Shown one piece after another: positions 42,801 to 56,100 of a DNA stretch of 64,000 nt. Position 1 is the stretch's first letter. Each line of letters opens with the position of its first letter. The translations under genes and the position numbers were made by a program. Under the pieces are notes generated by a model that saw nothing but the letters and a program-made list of their open reading frames with translations, had not been told where the DNA came from and ran no database searches. The DNA is taken from assembly GCA_001599815.1 (NCBI GenBank), contig BCIA01000001.1:2670934-2734933 (forward strand). Direction: 5' to 3'. The DNA comes from Furcasterigmium furcatum (taxonomy: Eukaryota > Ascomycota > Sordariomycetes > Glomerellales > Plectosphaerellaceae).

Positions 42801-44728
42801 TGTGACTCGTCCGATGTCCTTTGCGCCGGTGTCTTCTGTTTCATGCAGAACAGACGTCCATGCTACGCACGGCTGTTCCTGCGTTGGGAGGAATACTTAC
42901 ATTCCAGCATATACATATGTACGTCGCTCACAAAGCATGGATGCTCCTTTCTTGCTCTGGTATCTTGTCTCCGGAAGCTCGGGGCAGCATCGAGTCTGCG
43001 ACGGGGCGGCGACATGAAAGCCTCATCCCATCTTGTTGATTCAATGCCTCCGACCCTGGGGCCTTCCCCTGGCCCGAGCAAAGCCACGCGTGATCTATTG
43101 ACGCATCATTGCTCATCTTGCATGGGGCCTCCCCACGGCCAGAGCAGAACGCATTGCCCTCGTGGCAATAGTGTGAAGCCTCCCGTGTCAACAAGCCCTG
43201 TGGCTCCGGGAGGATCTCCTCTTCTCCTCTCGAAGGGCCGCCGCCATGGGACCATTTTGGGATGACACTGGAGATGTTCCCAATCTGACAAGTTCTTCTT
43301 GTTCCCACCCCCCTTCGGAGGCGGCGGAGTCAAGTCCGCAGTCCGCAAGCCCTGCCTCTCCGGCCTGGGCGAAATTGCGTCCTGAACTTGAAGCATCGAC
43401 CGCTGTGGCGCGCCTCACTCGTCGGGGGGATCGATCTCCAACCGCCCGGTGCGATCGGCGCAGGAAACAAACCCTATCTCGAGTTTTCCGAGACCATAGC
43501 CTGAAGGGGAAACCGGCTCGTGCTGTGTGGAACGCGCTTGGCACGCTCCGGCAGATCCTCACACGCACTGGATGGAGCAGGTGGCTCGGAGATGCTACCC
43601 TCTGAAACATCGATGAATAGGTTCCGTGGGCCGACCCAGAAGAGAAGAGACGTCCTGCCGCCGCCGCTCTGGCTTACTTGGTGGTGTTATAGCGGCCCTG
43701 GAAACACGACGGGCAAACAAGGAAGCCGATGAGGTCGTCTGTGGCGTTCGATACGTCGCGGCACAGAGCCACCGGCATCGAACGACAAGCAGTAGGAAAA
43801 GCAAACATGCTCAGCCGGGGTCCTTCCTGTGGATCTTCTAATCCGGCCGTAAGACACATTCGAGAACAGCGAAAGGGGGACCCCTGGGCCAGTGCTCTGT
43901 TCTGTGAACCATGTTGTTGGCAGCAATCTTGACCCGAATCTGGATATGTGCTCCGATGCGCCCGCCGCTTCCTTGCCAATCTTGCCCAGCCAGAGCCACA
44001 CTCCCTGTCCGCCGCCTCGTGCCAGGTTGGCGCCGTTGGAACGGCAAGCGGGATATCGTTGCTTTTTCTCGCCCCCCCGGCTGCGGTTCACCGTTGGCCA
44101 AGGTTTCACCAACGACGTCGTCGGAACGGGCACGCCTGTCTGTCTTGTCACGGTCTCGAGTGCAAGTGGCAGTTGATGTTTTTCACCCGAAGAGCGAGGG
44201 AACGGTCTGTGTTGCGTTGTCCGGTATGACATGTCATCCGACTTCATCTGATATTCCAGTGCCACACCCTCTCAGCGTATGGTGAACCATCTTGCTCCCC
44301 CGGTCCAACCGCTGATTATCTATTTACACAATACTTATTCATCATCGTACATTTTGCCCGTCTCCCGGGGCGTCCCGTTGGATAATAGTGAAAAGGAAAC
44401 AGCAGCAGTCGGTGCTTCGAAAAACAGTTGGATCATGTCGCCCGCGCCCTCCCCTCTTGAAGGGGCTGCCGGTCGAGGGATAAAAAGTCAGAAAACGCCT
44501 GTAAATGCTCATCATGCCCCTCGGTCGAGTCGCGGGACGGGCGGGGGGTGTTGCCTCGTCGTGAAGCCGACCGTGTCTCCTGCGCCGTGTACGCCAATGT
44601 CCTGAAAGCAAAATCCTCGTTCATCTCGGTGGTGGTTGTGATAGAGACCCATTTCCCCTTTTCCGTGACGCCTGCTCCCGTCATCTTGCGATGTTTGAGT
44701 CTGTTTGGTGCAGCTGTTGCCGAGCCGA
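39891..44728. other. Gene-poor region with no intact gene
   Basis: About 4.8 kb without a supportable gene. Patches read like decayed coding DNA in mixed frames (for example around 40100-40550 and 41125-41340), with stops and frame changes, but I cannot assign a family. Frames of 100-194 codons occur on both strands by chance level. The right end is the 3' flank of the - strand C2H2 gene. Confidence 0.4.
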
Positions 44729-45830
44729 CTATGAGCTCACGGAGCCGCTGCCGCCCTCGAAGTTGTGGCATCCCCGCTCGTGGCGCTTCATGTTGCTCCT
44801 GACGCTGAAGGCCTTTCCGCAGCCGGAGTGAGGGCACTTGAAGGGCTTCTCGCCGGTGTGGCTGTGGGAGTGGATGCGGAGGGAGCTGGGGCGGGAGAAG
44901 GCCTTGTTGCAGGTCGGGCAGATGTAGCGGTCCTGGCTCTGCGGGAAGCTGGCGGTGGCGGAGGGGGGGATGTGGTGGTGGTGCTGCCAGGGGTTGGGCC
45001 CGCCGAGCATCGTGGGGGGCGGGTGCAGGTGGTGAGGCGGCGGGGGGAAGGCCTGGGGGAGGGGCCTCTGGTAGTAGAGGCTCGAGACCTGGGGAGGCTG
45101 CGAGGGCGGCGGCGGCGTGGGCTGCATCGCCGGGTAGAAGGCCGCGGCGGGAGGAGGGCCCAGGGGCTGAGGAGGGAGGTAGGCTGAGGCGGCTGCTGCT
45201 GCGGAGGGGGCGAAGGGGGCCGGATGCTGGGGGTAGGGAGCGGCGTGATGGAGGCGCGGTGCCGGTGCCGCCAGCTGGGTCACTGGCCGGTGGACGTCGG
45301 CTTCCAGGGGAGGCGTCGTCTCGTAGTAGTAGTTGTGCGGGTGGTGCTGGTGATGCTGTTGGTGATGGTGCTGGTGGTGTTGTTGTTGCGGCTGGGAGGC
45401 CACGGACATGTGGCTGATGGACCTGGTCGAGGGCGAGTTGTGGCCGTCGAACGAGGCATCAGTGCTCATGGGCGGCGTCGGGGGGAGGGCCCCTCGCACG
45501 CTGCTGGCATAGTGGGAAGAGTTCGGCCTGGTGCTGGGCCTGCTCGAGTCCGTCTTGTGCCTGAGCTGGTGTGCTGTTGGAGTTGTGTTAGCATCCTCTT
45601 CTCTCGAGGATTCCCATCCACGACATACCTTGCTGGTTCTGGGGGTGTGTCTCGCTCGTGGGCGATCCCTGGTCTGCCAACCCGAGCAGGTTGGAGATGG
45701 AGGGAAGAGAGCATCTGGTAGACTCGTCCATGGGGGGCGAGGGTGGCGGCTGAGGGACGTAGGCGTATTGTGTCGCCGGTGCTGCGTGGTGGTGTCCGGG
45801 GTATGGGTTCGTGATGAGCGTACTGGCCAT
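44729..45830 (-). CDS. C2H2 zinc-finger transcription factor, MtfA-like
   Basis: This is a nuclear DNA-binding regulator. In Aspergillus, MtfA controls secondary metabolism and development; the match here is by finger sequence and by the N-terminal SLPSISNLLGLAD-type motif, so orthology is likely but unproven. Two exons, 45830-45629 and 45573-44729, join over a 55-nt intron (GTATGT...AACAG) to give 348 aa. The N-terminus is Pro-rich; a His/Gln run sits at about 133-145; Pro/Ala-rich sequence follows. Two adjacent C2H2 fingers lie near the C-terminus: Cys286, Cys289, His302, His306 and Cys314, Cys319, His332, His337, with TGEKPF linker. Finger 1 carries FSRPSSLRIHSHSH and finger 2 FSVRSNMKRHERGCH. 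A possible 5' UTR intron lies upstream (donor at 46562, acceptor at 46349 on the - strand). Confidence 0.88.
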
Positions 45831-47084
45831 GTCGTTTTCCTCTCTCTTTCTACCGGCGGTCTTGTCTAGACTGCACCACGTTTTCCGTCGATATCTGGAG
45901 GTCGTCGTCGGCGTCGTTAAAGGAATTACCAAAGCAAGGGGACTGGTATATTAGGTGTATGGTGGAGGTGATGGTGGTGGTGATGGTGGCGAAGGGTTGA
46001 TTAGTCCAAGAACCAGCTGGTGGACGGGGAGCACGACGGGATATGTCGGTTGTTTGTTGTTGTATAAAGATCGAGAGATCCGAGATCGAGTCCGTCCCGT
46101 GGAGGGGGATGATAGGGGAGGATGGAGTTTAAGTATGTGCCGGGCAGGGAAAACAAGCTTGTCCAGCAGGTGGAGGAGGGTGGCCCGAGAGACGGAGAGG
46201 CAGCAAGCAGCAGGTACTGTACATACGACAGTACATCACAGATCTCCCGAGGAGCAGAAGTGTAATGGACGATCAAGCGTCAAATCCACTCACACGCCCA
46301 CACCCTCCTGGAACGTTGATCCCTGGTCGATGGGCCTGCCACAGTTGCCTGTCACAAATTGTGTGTGGGTCTGGGCAGTGGGAAAAGACGTTGGAAGAGA
46401 AGCTGGGATGAAAGAGGGCGATGAGCATGGGGGTGGTGCTGCCGACGGAGAAGAAGAGAAGAAGCGTCTGGTCCTTGTGTGTGTGTGGGAGGGCAGACAA
46501 GGAGGGGAGGGGAGGGGTGTGTGTCCCCTGGTCTGAGTTCCGGGGGGCGGGAGGGCACGTACCTTGGCTATAGCGCCCCCTCTTAAGGCTATTGCGTAGG
46601 ATACTCGGAGGGTCTGTCTGTCTGGGTGTTGGGTGTGTGTGTGGTGGTGTCCGGGGGTCAGGAGAGAGATGATCCCGGCCGCTCGAGGGGGTGTTCGGGC
46701 CTTCGACGAGGATGGACGGGTGGGTGATCGAATCTTGGGACGCCCAGAGGTCAGCAGGGCTGCTCCAAACACAGCACAGCACGCGTTTAATGCGAACCGA
46801 GACCGGTTGACCGGCTGTCATCTGTCCTTCATCTCAGGGAGGTCGGGTATCCTTGTTGATGTGCAGTGCTTCCGGGTCTTGGTGATGTGATGGTTCATCA
46901 GATGAGGGTCCGTGGGCTCGACGTCCTGTCTCATAACACTTACCAGCAAGTACTTTGCATATCAACCACCAAGTATGTCAGGCAAGTTGTTGAAAGGATG
47001 AATGAAGAAAGAGTTGGACGAGGGAAGAAAACGGGCTGACCCAAGTCCCGTCGTCGGGCCCCTCCCCAGATCTTTGTCTACACG
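45831..47084. promoter_or_regulatory. Long promoter/leader region of the C2H2 factor gene
   Basis: On the - strand this is a long pyrimidine-rich region (CCCTCC, CACACAC, TCTTCTTC tracts) directly upstream of the transcription factor. It contains a canonical - strand donor CCAAG|GTACGT (g at 46562) and an acceptor TTTGTGACAG ending at 46349, a plausible 214-nt 5' UTR intron. Long leaders with short upstream frames are common in fungal regulator genes. No other gene is seen. Confidence 0.4.
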
Positions 47085-47108
47085 CCCCCCCCCCCCCCCC
47101 CCCCCCCC
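47085..47108 (+). repeat. Homopolymer run of 24 C
   Basis: An unbroken tract of 24 cytosines (24 guanines on the - strand) lies upstream of the C2H2 gene. It is the longest homopolymer in the window, prone to slippage, and its exact length may be an assembly estimate. Confidence 0.95.
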
Positions 47109-50100
47109 TCCTTTTCTCATCTCACCACCACTCGGGGGGGTATAGAGCCAAAGGAACGAACAGTGGGCGAGTCTACCGGATCCAGAAGTCTCATGCATGA
47201 CCGCACTCGGGCCACCATTACCTATTCAGGTCCTGCTGCCGTCCCGAGGCCTGGGACTCACCATCCCTGCCCCCTGCTCCTGTCATGAAGGCTTGTGTGT
47301 TTGGGACTGGGGGACTGATGGGCATCCGAGAGCGTCGGCCGAGGGGGCGACCACAGAGATGAGACGATCAACGACTCGGAGAGATGCGGCGGCGGCCTGG
47401 CATGGATGGCACCTGCGTCTGAAGATATGTGGGATGAGAGAGTGCCAGATGAGCTTCACAATGCTCCCTTCAGCCCTGCGCTCCGACCGGAACTGTCGAG
47501 ATGGCATTATGCCGCCGTCGCATCTGATCAGGGACGGGGCCGTGCCCGCCGTGATCGAGGAGGTGTCATCTCATCAGCAGCGTGCTGTTCCACTGCGTAT
47601 AATGCAGGGTTTTATGCATTCATTCTTGACTTGAAAGACAAGGCTGATGATGCTGGTGGTGTTGGTGGTGGTCTTCAGGGCGAGACCGCCCGCCGCCTCT
47701 TCAGCCTCAAGGGACGCGGAGAGAGATGAACGGCCCCGTTGGTGTCTCAGGCGGAGGCGTCCTCGTTGGATTCTGCATTCCTTTTGGGCCCCCCTGGGCG
47801 TCCTTCTGGTTGGTAAGTTATTACCCGGCGGCGCACGCGCTCCATGCCCGGGGTCGGAACCAGACTTGATCGCTCGTCCGTTGTTTGGAAGTCAGGTTTC
47901 CTCTTATTTGCGACCAGATATGAATGTTCCGGATTTGCTGCAGGGTTATCGGCAATCCGGGACTTGCAAGATGCTGTCTCGGGTCTGCCCCTCGATGGGC
48001 GCTTGTCTCTGCCTGTGTCTCCGCCGCCTCTGGGGTTGGTCCCTCGAGGGGAGAAATGTTTTGTGAACGGATCTGGCTTCTGACCGAAGCCTCACTAACA
48101 CGGGCGGTAGCTCTTCGACTAACGTAGACCGGCCGCTGCCACCGCCGCCTCCTTTTCTCACTCGCAGGTGGCTGAACTCTGCTGGTCTTGCTTAGGGCTA
48201 ACACCGCAGGAGATGTTCTGCCCGCGGGACACGTGGAAAGGAGAGTTTTTCTTCGTCCTGCCATTGACCGGACGGTAGGTTGAAATCCGTGCCTGGCAGG
48301 TTGGCGGCGAGGGGCGGAAAGCCAAGAAAGGAGTACGAGATCCGAGTCCAAAGTCCTCGACTGACAGACAGCCAGACTCGCCCACCCCCGGGCAAGTCGG
48401 GGCCGGCCCCTGCTGGAGGACTGTGCTGTGCCTCCCAGCACTCCGGCGCCTGGGCCAGTACTTGGTACATAGCATTTTGGGTCTGGTCCGTTGGCGCTCG
48501 CATGGTGATCATCCGCTTGGCTTGGTGCGGCCCAGCAGCCCAGGAACTCCCTCCCTCGCTTGCGCGCGTGGTGGCTTGCGCTAAAGCGCCCAGGAGCCCC
48601 GGCTCCAAGATCATCCCCCTTGCTTCTGTGAGCACTGAGAAGGGGGGGAGGGTCCGTGATCGACTTGCGTCGAAGCGAGGAATGGAAGCTCGGGACGGCA
48701 GCCAAAAGACGGGGGGGGAGAGAAGGAAGGGGTGGTCTTTGCGCCCCCGTGCTTGCTTGCTTCTTGTCTTCGGGGCCCAGGAATGGAGAGTGAGTCTCGC
48801 CTGAAGCTGGTTTGACGTTTGCTGTCAGTCAGGGCCTTGACATGCTGCGCCGCCGCCATTGAACGGGTCTCACGAACTCCTCCGGCTCGTCATGCTGAGG
48901 GTCTGTTCGTCCATTGATCATGATCGCTCGCTCTGACAGCTGCCCCGGGGGGCCGTCCGTGCCTGGGCCGCCTCCATGGCTCAGACCAGACCTCATGTCC
49001 GGCATCTTCAGCGGAGGCGGGAGGAAACGCTGAGGCTGGAAGGATCGCCGCTCCGGCGAGTAGGCCCTAGCCTCCGGGTTCATCAGGTTGGCGGTTCAGG
49101 AGGCACCTGGCCTGGCCTGGCATTGGCAACCTGGGCATACGGCCTTGGCAGGACAGCCAACAGCCGGCGGAGGGCTCTCTCTGATCAGAATGGCGTTCTC
49201 TAGCGCTTCTAGTGCATTTCGGCCGGCAGACGTGGCTGCTGCTTGCTCAATAGTAATAAGAAATGATGTCCTGCTGCCGCTGTTTGTCTGCAAAGCTCGC
49301 GCGGCCGACACGTGAATCCCACGGCACATGTGGTCTCGCTTCTATGTCCCGTTCTGTGTCTTCTTGCTAGCCTCCTCTCCCCGTTCCACGGCTTGAGGCT
49401 AGCGGCGCCAGTCAGCGATCGGTCGCAGAGACGGTCGTGCGGGCGGCTCACGCCAGCGTGGCTTGTGGGATGATCCCTAACGGCCGCAGCCCCCGAGTGC
49501 TCTGGGTCTCGTTCACCCACCAATCGGCAGAACAGGCTAATTTGTTCACGATGGAGCAGGTTTCCTTCATCTCGAGATCGCCGGCTCATGGAGTCATAGT
49601 GAACGGTAGAGTCGCATCGCGGGAAGACAGAGATGACTTGCAATGCCGTCCGTATACACGTTACGCGGATCCCACGACAGTGATCGGAGGCAACGTTGCG
49701 GCTCAGCGCCGGCAACACCACGGGCACGGTGACAAGTCGGCCAGACGCTCAGCAACTGCTCAAGCCTCACACTCACAGACGACGCACCCACCAAATCCCA
49801 GAACAGCGGATGGGGGCTGGCGTGAGATCTTCGTCGCTAGCCCGCTGGCACCTCCCGCCCAGTCAGTGGAGATGGCTCAGAACCTGTCGCGGTAAGTCCC
49901 GTCTCTGCTCTCTCTCAGGGCCCCGTCCGGGATTTGAATGTGGAGTCTCGGGGTTTGAACTCGAGGCCCAGGGGCAGGACAGCAGCAACGGCCGCCGTCG
50001 TGATCTCTGTCCGACCACCACCAACCGGCACAAGCAACAAGCCACACGAGCATCCCCCAGCCAAGCTAGCAACGGGGTGCAGGGAGGATACGGCCATTCT

Positions 50101-53100
50101 TCGGCGTCTCTCGGGTCCAAGCCTGTTATGTATAGCAGCTCGCGATCACTTACGTGCAGCGCAGCGCTACTGCACCGGAGTCGACGCCCGCGGCGCCAGC
50201 ATCTGGGGATGCTCATTGCTTCTGCTTGACAGTCCCGCCTGCTCGTGAGACCCTCGCACCCTCGCTCACCGGGCTGAGCGCCAACTCGTCCAACTGCCGG
50301 GAGCCCACTCACTCGGTCGCTCATCACTGGTGCGTAAAGTAGTCTTGCTGCCCAAGAAACACGTCCCTTCACACGGGGACGGACGGACTCCCTGGCTGTA
50401 AGCGAGGCACGCCGTCGACGCGCCGGACTCGACACCGTCGGGCGCCTCGAAACACTCACGCCAGACAGGCTCGTAACCGATGCTACCCTCTTGGCGTTTA
50501 TAAGATCGACCTGAAGCATCAAGCGTGTCGCGGCCTGTTTCTGGCTCGACTCCCGAACCACCCCGTGAATGGAGAGTGAGGCGGCTGGCTCCAGATGAGA
50601 TGAGATGAGATGCTGGTTGCGGATCATCCGCACCACCCCCATCCCATCCCATCCCATCCCCCGTCTTGCTGCCCGCTCTTCCTTCTCGATCCCCGGGCCC
50701 CCGAGGGTGCCAGCGCGCCCAGACCAGGCCCAATCCTCCCGAGGTCTGTTTGTCTGTCTGTCCTCTTGTTGCGTCATACTTCTACCCAAACGACGCCGCG
50801 ATGTGCCCGCCACCTGATCCTACTGGTCGCGTCGATCTTCCGCCAGAGGACGAAACCACCACGACGGACGACGGGGATGAGAGCAAGCTTTCGGATGCGG
50901 CGACCACATGGCAACTGACGTGCACCGGGCTGGCGGTGGCGCACGCGAGCCAACGGTCTTTGCCGTCATCGCTGCCGGCCACGGTCCTTCGCAAGGGAGA
51001 AGAAGTAACAAAAGCACTAAGATCTCTTTTTCTGCCCGAGTTGCGGTATGGATGTCGGGGCGAGCACATGTGAAGCGCAGGGAACTGGCTCGTTGTTCGG
51101 ATCCTCCTAGGAACTGCGACGTGACCGAGGCCGAGGGCTCTACGAGCACTAGTCTCGGGGGCGGAGAGGAGCAGCATCCATCCAGATGTCCCTCGTGGAC
51201 TGTAACATACCAGCAGGTGAGCCACTCACGAGGAGCCAACTCCGATGCTGCCCCGGTGACGATGATGACGCCCCCAAGAGATGGGCAGGTTGGCAGTTGG
51301 TAGGTTCCCAAGCAAACCAAGCAAGGACTCACAACTGCCATCATCTAGCCCTCCAAGGGTCCTTTCTTGGAATGTGTCCTGGGGGACGTGATCGGTGGCC
51401 TTTCTGCGAGAGGATCAGCCACCCGGGGAAACTGCCCAAAGGGGCCAAGTGGGTGTGAAAGTGTCGATCAGCACCGGGGTGTCTTTGGGAATGGCATCTC
51501 AATCTCAGCAGTCTCGCTGAGCCAAGTCAGGCCGCTGCGTCAGTGTTGTTAAGCGATGGACGGCAGGGCAGCCTGGGCAGGGCGGCTTATTCCCTCGTGT
51601 CGGTCGGTGCTAGCCCACGCGATGCTGTTCGACGACGACGCGCAATGAACCGCAGGCGGGATGACCCAGGCTGCGCCGCTGGGCTCATTAGAGCCTTAGT
51701 AAAGGGTGTCCGTCTGTCTGTCAGCAGGCAGATCACCGTCGCTAGCGAGCGGGCAGTTGGTGGGCTAGCACGCATCTGGAGGGTGTCTGCGACCCTAGCC
51801 GATGCTAGAAGTTCCATGGAATGCGGCAGTTGATGCCCTTGACCCTGACCCTGAGCCCTGGGTTGCCAGGGTTGCCAGGGATTCAGGATTCGGTAGCACC
51901 GGTGCCGCCTGAAAAAGCAAGCAGCCGCCCAGAAGCGGCCGAGGGCGGCCAGGCAGCGTCGGCTCCAGCGAGTCCCCCTTCAGTGGTGGAAACCCGAAAT
52001 CAACCAGGCCAACTGCTTGTGCGATCGAATTATCGTCGGCAAAGCCAGGGGTCCCCCGAGGCGCCCGAAGAGGGCGAGGTGTCCCCCGTCGGCCGAGTCC
52101 CCCAGCGTCCGGACTTACGCCCCTTTCGTCAGAGGAGGCATGGAGCCGGCGCCAACTAGCAACGTATGACGCCCCGGCGAGAGCGAGCAAACCTTGGGCA
52201 GAATGTACTCAAGTACGAGCGAGTGCAAACAGCGAGGTATGTACGAGTAACAAGTACCTACACACAACTATGTGCATCCATCCATGCATCCGTAGGGCGC
52301 TGTGCCGGGGGCGACTGGCACACTCGTGCCATATCTGCATATTGACGAGATGACAAGATGACAAGATCTCAATCACCGCAGGGATGAGCGAGGCACAAAC
52401 TGCAGAACGCAGCCCACAGCCCAAGCAGCTCCGCAGGCGCCGCACCGCGGCTGTTCCCATTGGGAGGGAGAACCCACGGATCAAACCTGTGATCTCCAGC
52501 GTCCGCGACGATCAGCCGGGGACACCCTGACCACCCGTCACAGGCCCGCTAGGCACACGCCCGCCACGCGATGAGAGGCCCGAAGTCCCAGAAGGGAAAA
52601 GTGCTGTCTCTGATTTCGAGGCGGAACACGTGTAACGGGAGGCTTTGCCATGTGCCAGGTGGTTGGCCGCGAACAGGACCGGGCCATCCATCACCAGCAG
52701 CAGCTGACGCCAACTCTATCGGTCAGCTCTCGTGGTGGAGGGAGCATCGCGAGAAGCCATCGACGTATGTAGAGGACTGTAGAGGACAGAGGAGACCCGC
52801 GTTCGTCGTCGACGCATCGGGATCGCCACGGCGGACATGGGTGCGCCCGCGCATCCTGGAGGCGGATCGGCTCACCCAACGAGTGAGTGTGAGATTTCAT
52901 TCCAGCCCACGGCTGGTCCCCCAACGCCCGCGGGCGTCATTGTGGTACGATTCCTCGCCAGGCCGCTCCTCGGCTACAGCGTCCGACCCAATCACCAGCA
53001 GCACATGTCTCGCGACCCGGCGCCGTGCAAGTGACTCGCTGGTGGCGTCTGGATGCAGCCACAAGCCACCGGCTGGCTGGCTGGTGGTCGAGATAGATGG

Positions 53101-56100
53101 CCGCCGCTGGCAGCTGGCCGGCCGCTCGCTGTGGCACGGTCGGTCTGGTCTCGAGGTTGAGATGGCATCTCGGCACCCTCTCGCGCGAATATCGTTCAAC
53201 GGTGCGCCCGCCCAGACGCGCCCGTCGATCTGAGGGGGCGTGTGAATACGGGCCACCACCCGGGGGCTCCTCTGAATCTTGAGATGACAGCCAGACAGGC
53301 TCAGTGTCTCTCCCTGAAGCGTCGACCCTCGAAGAAGCAAGGCCAGCGAGCGGACACTAGCAGAAGCCCTAGCTTCTAGCCCAAGCTGTCGGTTCACCAC
53401 ATCTCGTGGCTGGACGAGCAGATTACCAGAAGCGGATTGGCGGCATCGACGGAGGATGAGCACGGATCGTTCTGCAGCAGTGTCAACTGGGCCTCGTGAG
53501 TGAGTGAGTGAGATGCAGCGGGCGCGCGATTCGACTTCATCGGTCCAAGGATGTTCCTTCGCCGCGCAGATTTGATGCTCAAAGTGAGGCTGTGAGACGT
53601 GAGGACGCTTTGAGCCTCAATTTCCAAAGAGTCATTGCGTGTTTATGCTTAATATCCCGAATCTTGTTGATACTTATGTGTCCTGTTGTTATGGTCTTGC
53701 TGGCAGCAGTCAGAGTCAGTCAGTCGCCGTGTTATTGTCAGGGCCACGTGCGCTACAACGTCGTATCCCTGGTCATCATGAAGTGAGCATCATTATCCTC
53801 TGGTCTGCGAACCATGCTAGCTGGCAGGCCAGGCTCATACGTACATAGAGCCCAAGCGCCCAGCGACGACTCAGGCAACTCCCTGCCCGTCCAAAGACAT
53901 TCCTAAAAACTACCTGGTAGCTAGAATCATTACTACAGCCAACCGACGGGGAACTGCATCTTTAGCATCCCGGGGTGCCGTATGTAGTCACGTTGTGTAA
54001 CACGGACACGGCAGGCTGTCAGCAGGCCCACGGGCGCGTACAGAGCAAGCTCCAGTTGGTCGACTCGGCTGCAGACACAGATCCGATGTGCTCAGGAGCC
54101 GGAGGCGGGATCCTGCCGAAGGTCGACCAAGCCCTGACCGAGAGGCCAGCATGCAAGGGTTTGCCCGTCTTGACATGCGCCAGCGCCGGTCCTCATCACA
54201 CCGAAACGCCTGCGATGCATATCCATGGGTAGTCAAGGAGTCGGCGGCCCTCGCCTCTGCATGCTTGATCCTGCCTGATGTCAAGGGGCCTCGGAATACT
54301 ACTCCCTGCTGCCAGACATGCGGCGCAGTCGGCTCACTCACGCAGTGAGGGAGCGGCACGGCATCTCATGTGAGCGGAGTGTGGGCTTTCTCTCTTCCAC
54401 AACAAGCACGGGCCTATGCTGCTGTCACTCACTCATCGCATCGAGACTGTCAAGCCGCCACATGGTCGGAAAGGGTGATCCTGGGATGCGCTTCGGTTGG
54501 GGACCGCGGTCATCCATAGTCGAGTCCACCAACCGACCCAACGATATTTCTCAGGTTGCACTGGGTGACAGAGGTCTGTGCCTGACGGTCCAGCGATGGC
54601 CCTTGTCGGCGTCAATGAAAATTACGGATGCGTCGGATTTGAGGAGTATCTGGCTGCGATTCCGTCTTCGACGAGCATGACAAGCCGCGATGCCAGGCAT
54701 ATTCCCAGCTCCTCCAGCGCCGTGCCTGGATAATTATGTATTAACGCCCCCGAATAGGTCCAATCTGTTGCAATCCCGGAGAACGTTCCTCGACAATTAC
54801 CCCCTGGCGGCATTGGGGATGCACTCCGCCGAATCCCGCAGGGGCTTCGGGACTTGTGCAGCCCTCGCCGGGCCTGGGAAGCGAGAAACACCCTGCCCTC
54901 TTCGCCCCAGATTCTCAGAGAACAACAGCGAAGGCTCTTCAAAGAGTCCTCTTATTATTGTTAGTCCTGAAGCGGACAGTAGTGCGCCATCATCGCTATA
55001 TCCCAGACCCGTGGGCGCCAGTCATCACATCACCCCCTTCCGTCCCCCGATATCGCGACCCTCCGTGCCCCGTGGACTTGGCTCTTGGGCCCAGACGAGG
55101 TACTGGATGCAACTCCGTATCCAGGAGTCGGACGCCACCCCCCCTGGATGAACGCTCGACCCTCCCCTGCCCATCGTCCCACGCAAGTCGGGAAGTGATC
55201 GATGGTCGGAGCCCCTGGGTGGCCCCGTCGCCTCCATTCCTGGGCCGGGTGTGCAAAAGAAATTTGCTCATGCATAGGTACTTGTACGTACATATGTATG
55301 TATTTGCAAGGGATGTCGTGTTGGCAGAAAACGGCCGTCGATGGGCCAAGGAGAAGAGGGCTGGCTGTCAACAGGGGTCGACGTCGTCGTCGGGGCCGAG
55401 AGCCGTCAAGTGACTGGTTGGCGTCGCCTCTGCCACCTGAAGTCGGGCTGTGTCTTCGTGTTCCCGCCCTGGTAGGCCGTGATATTGACGCGTGATGGAC
55501 GCTATCGACCGTCTCTGCCCGTTCCAGGCGCTCCTCTCACCAGCAGCTCCTCAAGTCATCTCCGCGCCAGCGGGCGTCAGGGCTGGATGGGCCCCCCTGA
55601 TGGATGCAGGCTTCCACCGCGAGAGGAAACAAGATTGGCCCGACATCCCCCTAGACTCGGAGGATGGTTGGATGGGTCACAAACCTGTCGTCGATCACGC
55701 TGGGGGGGTTCGACGAGAAGGCTGGATCATGATCCAGGATCTCGCGAATCTCCCTCATCGGCGTTGCTATCCCGACTCCCCTCGACGCAGCCAACCCTGC
55801 CTGGCCCTCTGCGAGTACCTCTGAGGGAGGGGGGGAGGAGTGTGTGGCTCTCCCTGACTCGTCTGGTGACAGAGGCGGAGCACCGTCATCCACGTCCGAG
55901 TCCTTGTACATCTCAGCCAGGCCAGCGCCGGAGGGTGGGTGCTCGATGCAGTCATGCCTTGGTGCGTATCGTCTCGAGGACTCGATGATATCTCGGGATC
56001 GCCGCTCCTCTCAGTCAAATCCATGATCAACCCTGCGAGAGGCAAGCCTTTGCCGTGCTCTTCGTGCGGCGATGACATCAAAGCAGATCTTCCCTGGAGG

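Noticed and set aside
49863..50813. 316-codon - strand frame in the gene-poor block
   Set aside because: Arg/Ser-dominated, partly built from a GATGAG/GGGATG microsatellite, and no domain.
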